DNA of 64,000 nucleotides from Lachnospiraceae bacterium. Lineage in GTDB: Bacteria > Bacillota > Clostridia > Lachnospirales > Lachnospiraceae. A program made the translations under genes and the position numbers. The first letter of the stretch is position 1; every line of letters begins with the position of its first letter. This document shows, one piece after another, positions 57,948 to 64,000 of this stretch. Where the stretch lies: the NCBI GenBank assembly GCA_024690825.1, contig JAILOK010000058.1, positions 1 to 64,000 of the forward strand, written 5' to 3'. Under the pieces are notes generated by a model. That model worked only from the letters and a program-made list of their open reading frames with translations. It was not told the origin of the DNA and ran no database searches.

Positions 57948-58016
57948 GTGACAGGGGGACGGTCCCGGTGACAACTTTTCAGGAAAAAGTTGTCACCGAG
58001 ACCGTCCCCCTGTCAC
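57948..58016. terminator. Head-to-head GGGACGGT repeat pair acting as a bidirectional terminator-like hairpin (copy 4)
   Basis: Two 32-base arms (starting GTGACAGGGGGACGGTCCCG and ending ACAACTTTT) are inverted around CAGGA with a single mismatch, giving one 69-base hairpin. It fills the gap between the C11 protease stop (57942) and the response-regulator stop (58020) on opposite strands. The ACTTTT/AAAAGT inner ends and A-rich flank allow terminator function in both directions, and the sequence belongs to the same repeat family as 5468, 31675 and 37124. Confidence 0.8.
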
Positions 58017-58019
58017 ATT

Positions 58020-58787
58020 CTATGATATGCTTTTTTCTATTTTATCCAACAGCTCATTAAGCGAAGGAGGTTTCAAAAGATAACCCTGCGGCTTTAGTTT
58101 CAGCACTGCCTCGACATGAGCCTTGTCCTTTATTCCCGTTAAAAAGATCACCGGTATATCCTTAAGATCATCCTCGGCCTTTATCATCTCAAAGGTCTGT
58201 TTTCCGTCACAGACCGGCATCTCATAATCCAAAAGGATGAGATCCGGCCTTTTCTTTCCGATCTCCGTCATTGCTTTTATCCCCGAGGATGCTACCCTCA
58301 CTTCGTAATAACCCCTGAGCATCTCCTTTATGCTCCTTAAGGTCAGAGCATTGTCATCGACCACGAGGATATCCTTAACTCTGTCATCTTCTTTTAAGAC
58401 CAGCTTCTCATCATCCTTTTCCTCAACCTCAAGCTCCAGTCTCCTGCAGACGGCCTGGATTATATCCCTGTTTTCCACGGGTCTTATCAGATTTTCAAAC
58501 TGTCCGTCCTCGTAATATCTTAAAAAAGAGTTTTTCTCGCTTTCAGTACCTATTGTGAGTACCGGGATATGATGATATTCAGCCGCCAGAAGTCTGAAGA
58601 GTCCCCTGTCGTAATCCTGTGCGCCAACCAGACTTATGACCACAAGCTCCGGATCGTACATCTTCAGCATGCCCTCGAGCGCATCGGATTTCAGTTCGCA
58701 GATCTGCACCCGGAAAAGCTCGGACAGGCTTTTATTGATATCCTTTAACACATCGTTGGTTTTTCCGAACAACAGTATTTTTTTCAT
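58020..58787 (-). CDS. Response regulator with two receiver domains and no output domain
   Basis: A 255-residue protein. The N-terminal half (1-115) has a receiver-like fold but lacks the usual acidic cluster and phospho-acceptor Asp, so it is degenerate. The C-terminal receiver (about 135-255) is intact: ILVVDDNALT, phospho-acceptor Asp187 in LLDYEMPVCDG, FLTG and the Lys in LLKPPS. No DNA-binding or enzyme domain is present, so it may pass phosphate on or act by protein contact. GGAGGGTATT precedes the ATG. It lies 14 bases after the hybrid kinase stop, so the two form a relay unit. Confidence 0.88.
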   Translation of the reverse strand: MKKILLFGKTNDVLKDINKSLSELFRVQICELKSDALEGMLKMYDPELVVISLVGAQDYDRGLFRLLAAEYHHIPVLTIGTESEKNSFLRYYEDGQFENLIRPVENRDIIQAVCRRLELEVEEKDDEKLVLKEDDRVKDILVVDDNALTLRSIKEMLRGYYEVRVASSGIKAMTEIGKKRPDLILLDYEMPVCDGKQTFEMIKAEDDLKDIPVIFLTGIKDKAHVEAVLKLKPQGYLLKPPSLNELLDKIEKSIS

Positions 58788-58801
58788 AATACCCTCCTAT
58801 A

Positions 58802-60712
58802 TTACAATGTCCCCCTGATCTTTGACAGTATCCGGGACACCTCATCCTGGTCAAGATCTGCGACCGCCCTCTTCAGTTTGTCAAATTTACTCTCAACCTC
58901 TTCCGGCAGCTTAAATGATGAAAGTTTTTTTACCGCATCATCCGCTCCGTCTATATCCATCTCTTCCATGGCATCCTTTAGCATCTTCAAAAGAAGCTTA
59001 AGGATCTCTTCCTTTATCTCTTCCTTATCATCCGGACCTTCATCCTTTGTACCGTTATATTCCCCGAGCAGTTTTTTATAGCTCCTCCATTCCTTTATGA
59101 AAAGATCATGAAGTGTCTCTATGGTGTCCGTATCTTTTTCCGATGCAGCCCTCTCAAGGACCGCCGCCATGCCGGAAAGCGTGAAGATGCCGACCGAGGC
59201 CGAGGCGCTCTTCATTCCGTGGACCATTATCCTGTAATCATCGATCGTATCCGGCAGCAGATCCCTGTATCTTTGAAGCTCATCTGCCTGTATGTCAATG
59301 GAATCTTCAAATTCCGACAAAACCGCGTCAAGCACCTCCTTTTTCTGCATCCGCATCAATGCAATTCTCCAGTCAAGACCGAAGACGGGAGGTAATGTTT
59401 CGATCAGTTCCTCAAGATCGGCATTTCCTTTATCCTTCCCGGCACCGCCGTCAGAAGCTGCCCTGACCTTCCTTCCGGGAAGCAGCTCCTTTACGGTATT
59501 TTCCAGCTTGTCTCCGGATACCGGCTTTGAGAGGTATCCGTCAAAACCGTCCTCAAGATAACTCTCCCTCATCCCTGCCACGGCATTTGCCGTAAGTATT
59601 ATGACCGGAGTGGCTGCGCACGGCCCATCCTTCATCTCCTTTATCCTCTTCATGGTCTCGATCCCGTCCATGCCGGGCATCATATGATCCATGAATATGA
59701 TGTCAAAATGCTGCACCGAGGCAAGCTTCAGCGCATCGATCCCGTTATCTGCTTCGGTTATCCTGATCTTTGTCTGTTTAAGCAGGGACACAAAAACCTT
59801 ACGGTTCATGCTGTTGTCATCCACCAGAAGAATGTCGGCTTCCGGCGCCGTAAAAGAGCCCGCATAGGAATAGTTTTCCGACATGAGGTTTTTGATATTC
59901 TCCTCATAATCGCCGACGGGAGTTTCGTCGGTGACCTTCTGTCTTAAGTCAAAATAAAACCTTGATCCCTTTCCGTACTCGCTCTTAAGCTGGAGCTCGG
60001 AATCCATAAGCTTTAACAGCTTCATGGTGATCGGCACGCCGAGCCCTGTTCCCTCTACATTTCTGTTATGCTCGTCACCGATCCTCTGAAAATTAGAAAA
60101 AAGCTTGACCATTTCATCAAGCTTTATGCCTACACCGGTGTCCTCAACTTCAAAACGAAGCAGGACACTGTCCTCCTCCTTGTTTTCTTCCTTTAAGCTT
60201 ACCCGCAGCTCCACCGAGCCCTTCCGGGTGTATTTTACGGCATTGGTGAGCAGGTTCATCAGGATCTGCTTTATCCTTATATCATCACCGTAAAGTCCCG
60301 ACGGGATATCCGTGGATACCTTTACCCGAAATTCCAGTCCCTTTTCTTCCGCCCTGAAGCGGATCATGTTTTCCACATCCGCTATCACGGCAGGAACCGA
60401 ATACTCTGCCGGAACGATCTCCATTTTTCCTGCTTCGATCTTGCTTAAGTCGAGGATGTCATTGATGATGGAAAGAAGCGTACGTCCGGCCATCCGTATA
60501 TCCATCGCATATTCCCTGATCGCGCTGTCGGTACTTTCCCTTAAGATCATCTCATCCATACCGAGTATCGTATTGATAGGGGTTCTTATCTCATGCGACA
60601 TGCTCGCAAGGAAATAAGATTTTGCCTTGTTGGCATTTTCCGCGATCTTTTTCTGCTCCTCTATTTCACTGATATAATCCTTTATCATCTGATTCATCAG
60701 ATCCACCTGCAT
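58802..60712 (-). CDS. Soluble hybrid histidine kinase with receiver and Hpt domains, no sensor domain
   Basis: A 636-residue kinase. It starts with a short helix and then the kinase core at once: His40 in SHEIRTPINTILGMDEM, TNAVKYT, DTGVGI and GTGLGVPI. The receiver has Asp342 in FMDHMMPGMDG and KPVSGDK, and an Hpt domain has His498 in VHGMKSASAS. The C-terminus is an extra helical region (about 560-636). It has no membrane segment or sensory domain, unlike its paralogue at 49424, so the signal must come through a partner. The start has a modest site; ATG at 60697 follows AGGTGG and is an alternative. The small peptide gene 60734-60943 ends 21 bases before it. Confidence 0.88.
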   Translation of the reverse strand: MQVDLMNQMIKDYISEIEEQKKIAENANKAKSYFLASMSHEIRTPINTILGMDEMILRESTDSAIREYAMDIRMAGRTLLSIINDILDLSKIEAGKMEIVPAEYSVPAVIADVENMIRFRAEEKGLEFRVKVSTDIPSGLYGDDIRIKQILMNLLTNAVKYTRKGSVELRVSLKEENKEEDSVLLRFEVEDTGVGIKLDEMVKLFSNFQRIGDEHNRNVEGTGLGVPITMKLLKLMDSELQLKSEYGKGSRFYFDLRQKVTDETPVGDYEENIKNLMSENYSYAGSFTAPEADILLVDDNSMNRKVFVSLLKQTKIRITEADNGIDALKLASVQHFDIIFMDHMMPGMDGIETMKRIKEMKDGPCAATPVIILTANAVAGMRESYLEDGFDGYLSKPVSGDKLENTVKELLPGRKVRAASDGGAGKDKGNADLEELIETLPPVFGLDWRIALMRMQKKEVLDAVLSEFEDSIDIQADELQRYRDLLPDTIDDYRIMVHGMKSASASVGIFTLSGMAAVLERAASEKDTDTIETLHDLFIKEWRSYKKLLGEYNGTKDEGPDDKEEIKEEILKLLLKMLKDAMEEMDIDGADDAVKKLSSFKLPEEVESKFDKLKRAVADLDQDEVSRILSKIRGTL

Positions 60713-60733
60713 GTCTTCCCGGAAATCAAAAGT

Positions 60734-60943
60734 CTATTTCCGTTTTCCCGTAGTATCGATCCCTTCATCCTTCTTCACGGCAGCCCTGACATTTTTCAGA
60801 TCATCAAGCGCCAGTTCATCGGATATATCAGTTACCCGGGCAGTCTTAAACAGCTTATTGTAAAGTCTGTTTTTATGATCGCTCCCTTTTGTAAAATCCG
60901 CGTTCCGGATCATATTCTCAATATCAAAACTGTTATCTGCCAT
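60734..60943 (-). CDS. Small leader-peptide-like protein of unknown function
   Basis: A 69-residue protein starting MADNSFDIENMIRNADFTKG. The ATG at 60943 follows GAAGAGGGATGAG, which decides it over an in-frame start at 61057 that would overlap the preceding gene. The body is charged and helical, with DHKNRLYNKLF, then a leader-like DELALDDLKNVRAA where bacteriocin leaders often have xxDLxxVxGG; here RAA replaces the double Gly. The C-terminal 14 residues are Lys-rich and contain no Cys, Ser or clear core. It lies 70 bases after the Nif11-like gene and 21 bases before the sensor-less kinase. It could be a precursor peptide, a kinase regulator or both; I do not recognise a named family. Confidence 0.6.
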   Translation of the reverse strand: MADNSFDIENMIRNADFTKGSDHKNRLYNKLFKTARVTDISDELALDDLKNVRAAVKKDEGIDTTGKRK

Positions 60944-61013
60944 CTTCTCATCCCTCTTCACTCTGTTTTTATTGTGTATCAGATAACGGGCTGCTCTTAT
61001 GATTACCGGTCTT

Positions 61014-61304
61014 TCATATAAACAACCGTACATACCAGGGCAGCTCAAGTTTTCCACCGGCTACGGTCCTCATTTCGGATATATCTATCTCTCCTTCCGA
61101 TGCGGCCTTCTTTGCTTCCTGCGCTTCATCAAAAGTAAATTCCAGTCCCTCTGCCTTTGCTATGGGAAAGATTATCGCTTCGAATACGGCTCTCTCATCC
61201 GTCCTGTCGCCTTCAAAAGCCATTGCAGCATGCTGGAGTTTTTCCTGCAGCAGTTCATCCTTCATGAACCTTTCTTCAAATTTCGTAACATTATCCTTAG
61301 CCAT
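61014..61304 (-). CDS. Nif11-like leader peptide with GG motif and 12-residue tail (candidate RiPP precursor)
   Basis: A 96-residue protein. Residues 1-75 resemble the Nif11-type leader of ribosomally made, modified peptides: KFEERFMKDELLQEKLQHA and the later IAKAEGLEFTFDEAQEA match the family pattern FlxxxxxDxxLqekL...AkxxGyxFtxeE. SEMRTVAGG (Gly83-Gly84) fits a double-glycine cleavage site. The tail KLELPWYVRLFI (85-96) would be the core; it has no Cys and one Trp and one Tyr. GGAGGTATCGAT gives a strong start. No radical-SAM enzyme, lanthionine synthase, YcaO or peptidase-transporter is present in the window, so the precursor role is inferred from the leader and GG motif only. Confidence 0.65.
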   Translation of the reverse strand: MAKDNVTKFEERFMKDELLQEKLQHAAMAFEGDRTDERAVFEAIIFPIAKAEGLEFTFDEAQEAKKAASEGEIDISEMRTVAGGKLELPWYVRLFI

Positions 61305-61383
61305 ATCGATACCTCCTTTCCATCCTGTCTTTTGTCCTTTTAATATATACGCTTCAGGACTTCAAAATGCGACATATATAATG

Positions 61384-63438
61384 TCATTTTCCGTATTGAT
61401 CCTTTACCGAAAGCAGGGCTTTCAAAGTCTTCATCCTGGGGTGGTCCTCATCGGTTATGCCTTCGGAATCGATCTGCCTTTTCGCATCCGAGATCATATC
61501 GGAAACAAGATCTGCCCAGACATTTTCATCCGTATCCTCATACAGACCCATTTCCACTATCTGAGGCACAAAGCCCAGAGTTGAGGTCAGATAGAAATTG
61601 CCGTTCCACTTGCTTAAGGTTTCATCGTTTTCCATCATCTGTGTATGGATCTTATTTGTTAAAAGAACTATCACCAGATCGTTATCCGGATCGATCATGG
61701 TAAGCGTTCCCGTAAATCCCTGATGTCCGAAGGTCTCCGAATCCGTGATCGATCCGAAATACCAGTCTCTCCTGTGGTCTGCCTCCCTCCACCATCCGAG
61801 GCCGAAATTCGGGTAGGCTTCTCCCTTCGGAGCTGTAAAGAGATCTATCACATCCCGCTTAAAATATGCCCTGTCATCATACCCGCCGGTAAGCATCAAT
61901 GATGCCAGCTTTGCCAGATCGGATGCATTTGAAAAAAGCCCCGCATGTCCCGATATGCCTGCCATGCAGTAATAGGCGTTCGGGTCATGCACCTGCCCGG
62001 CTATAGTTTCCTCCCTTATTCCCGAGTAGTGAAGATTTCCGTCCCTGGTATTTCCCATAAGCTCGGTCGCGGCGCAGTCATCCTTTGTAAAGCCGTTTTC
62101 AAGCGGATTGTAAGTGATATGCGAAAGACCCATGGGTTCAAAGAATACTTCGGAAAGATATTCGTCCATCCTCTTTCCCGTTATCTTCTCGACGCAGTAG
62201 CAGAGGATCATATAATCAACATCGCTGTAGATCGTCTGCGTTCCGGGTTCATACATCAAAGGTGTCTGACAGATCGCCTTCAGGGTTTCCTCACGGGTCT
62301 TTAGGTCTCCTGCCGTTCCGACATAGATGACATTGCCCGCATCCGAGTCGAAATCCTGTGTGGCATGATCATAACGGTCATTGTAATAATGCGGTCCCGG
62401 CGGAAATCCTCCCTGATGACGCAAAAGATCTCTTACGGTAAGTTCTTCCTTCCATTTTTTATTTGTTTCAAGAGATACCGCATCATATCCCTCATAATCG
62501 ATCTTTATCGTATCATCCGAAAATTCACTTCCCAGGATATCAACTATCCTGCTGTCAAGATCTGCCTCTCCCTTTGTCAGAAGATACTGTATGGCATAGT
62601 TGACACTGTACATCTTTGTATTGGAAGCAAGATCATACAGCGTATCTGTTGTAACGGGACTGCTCTCTATCGGGTTTCCGTTTTCATCATATGTCCTGAC
62701 ATTTCCCCAGGCATTTTCATATACGAGCTTTCCGTCTTTTACTATCGCAAGCTGGGCGCTTGAAAAACCGTTTTCGATATCGGCGGAGATTATCCTGTCT
62801 ATCAGCTCTAATGCTTTCTCCTGTATCCCTGCCTCCTCAGGTTTTCCCTCCGTGACAACGGGATAGGGAATGCATACCCTGACATTGCCTTTTTCAAGGC
62901 CGCTGACCATCACCGAATTCATTCCGTCCACTGAAGCACCGGATATATCCGCCAGATAGGAGCCTCCCGCTTTAAGGTCCGGCACATCGATCTTTTTTCC
63001 GTTCAGGAAAAGATCAAAGCTTTCCGCTTCATCATCGCATTCCATATAAAGCCGGCCCTGTCCGCTGTAGCCGTAAAATCCCACACAGTTGTTGATCGCA
63101 TAAGTTGAGCTTAAATCACCTCTCCAGTCGGGGAAAGAAACATCGAGCTGCCATTCACCTTCAGGTATTGAAGCCTCCCTGAATGTGACCTCTGCATCCG
63201 GTGCCGCATCAGCATTTTCTTTCTTTTCTTCAGATACTTCCCCTGCATCGGTTCCCTCTTCATCAGATGTCTTTGTATCACCGGTTGATCCCACATCAGC
63301 CGGTTTTGAACCTTTGTCCGAAAGCGCCTTTATTCCGTCTTCATCAATGCTCACCGCGCATCCCGACAGAAGATTTACCAAAAAAACTGCAGTAATAAAG
63401 ACCGCTGCGATTTTCCTTATCAGTTTACCCTTAACCAT
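61384..63438 (-). CDS. Serine-hydrolase lipoprotein (beta-lactamase/PBP-like fold)
   Basis: A 684-residue predicted lipoprotein. The signal peptide IAAVFITAVFLVNLLSGC ends in a lipobox, followed by an acidic linker (EVSEEKKENADA). Residues about 90-190 look like a small beta-sandwich. The catalytic domain has the Ser272-x-x-Lys275 motif in LASNTKMYS, a Tyr motif in YSDVDY and a third-motif equivalent HQGFTG, as in the class C beta-lactamase/EstB group. The substrate could be a D-amino-acid peptide, an ester or a wall fragment. A strong GGGGGGGAAAG precedes the ATG. It lies 79 bases upstream of the Nif11-like gene on the same strand. Confidence 0.85.
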   Translation of the reverse strand: MVKGKLIRKIAAVFITAVFLVNLLSGCAVSIDEDGIKALSDKGSKPADVGSTGDTKTSDEEGTDAGEVSEEKKENADAAPDAEVTFREASIPEGEWQLDVSFPDWRGDLSSTYAINNCVGFYGYSGQGRLYMECDDEAESFDLFLNGKKIDVPDLKAGGSYLADISGASVDGMNSVMVSGLEKGNVRVCIPYPVVTEGKPEEAGIQEKALELIDRIISADIENGFSSAQLAIVKDGKLVYENAWGNVRTYDENGNPIESSPVTTDTLYDLASNTKMYSVNYAIQYLLTKGEADLDSRIVDILGSEFSDDTIKIDYEGYDAVSLETNKKWKEELTVRDLLRHQGGFPPGPHYYNDRYDHATQDFDSDAGNVIYVGTAGDLKTREETLKAICQTPLMYEPGTQTIYSDVDYMILCYCVEKITGKRMDEYLSEVFFEPMGLSHITYNPLENGFTKDDCAATELMGNTRDGNLHYSGIREETIAGQVHDPNAYYCMAGISGHAGLFSNASDLAKLASLMLTGGYDDRAYFKRDVIDLFTAPKGEAYPNFGLGWWREADHRRDWYFGSITDSETFGHQGFTGTLTMIDPDNDLVIVLLTNKIHTQMMENDETLSKWNGNFYLTSTLGFVPQIVEMGLYEDTDENVWADLVSDMISDAKRQIDSEGITDEDHPRMKTLKALLSVKDQYGK

Positions 63439-63545
63439 ACTTTCCCCCCCTTTTCATTCAACTTTTCATGATGTTTCGATTCACTTGTAAAACATCTCAG
63501 TGTTTATTATTTATACGGACAAAATCTTAAAATGAGACACGAACT

Positions 63546-64000
63546 TTATTTTTTCCCAAAATATTTTAAAACGACCGAGGTAATATCATCAAATCCGGGG
63601 GCCTCCCCGACAAATTCCGCCACCGCTTTTCTGACATTATTGTCCATATCCTCTGCGGATGCAGTCCTGTCTTTATTAAGCGCCTCAAGAAGCCTTTCCT
63701 TCCTGAACATGTTTTCCTGCAGATCCCTGGCTTCGGTCACGCCGTCGGTGTACTGATAAAGGATATCTCCGGGCCGGAGCATAAAGGATCCGGCTTCATA
63801 ATCCATGCTTTCCATGGCAGCCACAACAAAACTGTGCACATCCTCGATTATCGCAAAATCCTTTCCTGCGCGGCATATCGCAGGATACTCATGTCCGGCG
63901 TTCACATAGTCAACCTGTCCGGTACTTACGGTAAGAACTCCAATCCACAGCGTCACAAACATCCCGGCATCATTTTCCCCGCAGAGTTCTTTATTTACTT
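63546..64000 (-). CDS. SpoIIE/RsbU-type PP2C phosphatase, C-terminal part
   Basis: The reading frame runs open to the window end, so the 5' part is missing; about 150 residues are seen. NDAGMFVTLWIGVLTVSTGQ, NAGHEYPAI, GDILYQYTDGVTEA and the C-terminal GFDDITSVVLKYF are the PP2C/SpoIIE motifs, with the metal-binding Asp pair in TDGVTEA and DDITS. Such phosphatases act on anti-sigma-factor antagonists in partner-switching control. The stop lies 107 bases upstream of the serine hydrolase start; 63439-63545 holds no gene, and no clear promoter was found there. Confidence 0.85.
   Translation of the reverse strand, partial: VNKELCGENDAGMFVTLWIGVLTVSTGQVDYVNAGHEYPAICRAGKDFAIIEDVHSFVVAAMESMDYEAGSFMLRPGDILYQYTDGVTEARDLQENMFRKERLLEALNKDRTASAEDMDNNVRKAVAEFVGEAPGFDDITSVVLKYFGKK

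Noticed and set aside
58020-63438. A complete RiPP gene cluster
   Set aside because: I looked for radical-SAM, lanthionine synthase, YcaO, peptidase-ABC transporter and immunity genes and found none, so only candidate precursors are reported.

Overview
The window looks like chromosomal DNA of an anaerobic, low-to-moderate G+C Firmicute, most likely a Lachnospiraceae member. Grounds: AGGAGG-type ribosome binding sites, a class III (oxygen-sensitive) ribonucleotide reductase under tandem NrdR-like boxes, the clostridial/bacillar gene orders ispF-cysE-cysS-mrnC-rlmB-sigH and rpmE-DUF1385-prmC-prfA, and several very large secreted proteins with BspA-type leucine-rich repeats and Big_2-like domains. 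No rRNA, tRNA, CRISPR array, prophage or intact transposase was seen.

Layout. 1-1550: start of a leftward gene, then two rightward genes (a ParB-like/HAD fusion and a stand-alone HAD protein). 1563-6006: leftward housekeeping run ispF-cysE-cysS-mrnC-rlmB-sigH, mostly with overlapping genes. 6055-21240: a surface and secretion region with two divergent subtilases, a lipoprotein resembling a free subtilase propeptide, a GH3 hexosaminidase, a trxB-like/trxA pair holding a long palindrome, a GH73 glucosaminidase, and a membrane protein with a low-complexity tail. 21271-24728: purE-purM-purN-purD behind a near-consensus promoter. 24846-31439: an M29-like aminopeptidase, two small membrane proteins, pyrE, pyrF and nrdD. 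31706-37444: a TPR lipoprotein, a PAS/GGDEF diguanylate cyclase, then prfA, prmC, DUF1385 and rpmE. 37595-43240: a giant BspA-like protein divergent from a short DtxR/MntR-like regulator. 43818-49414: a charged membrane protein, a YhaN/YhaO-type ATPase and nuclease pair, and a Cof-type phosphatase. 49424-57942: a FIST-domain hybrid histidine kinase divergent from a giant clostripain-family (C11) protease. 58020-64000: a leftward signalling run consisting of a PP2C/SpoIIE phosphatase (cut by the window end), a serine-hydrolase lipoprotein, two small leader-peptide-like genes (one Nif11-like with a GG motif and a 12-residue tail), a soluble hybrid histidine kinase and a two-receiver response regulator.

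Themes. Many exported proteins share an acidic Ser/Thr-rich linker built on a Val-Ser-Glu-Asn/Asp motif just after the signal peptide, and the two subtilases share an Asp-Gly-Ser-Gly-Lys-Lys turn in their C-terminal domains. None has an LPXTG, SLH or dockerin signal. A short GGGACGGT-cored palindromic repeat lies at four gene borders, once as a 69-base head-to-head pair between convergent genes. The best candidate for an undescribed system is the 58020-61304 block: two ribosomally made peptide-like genes directly upstream of a sensor-less phosphorelay. No peptide-modifying enzyme is visible in the window, so that reading is a hypothesis.
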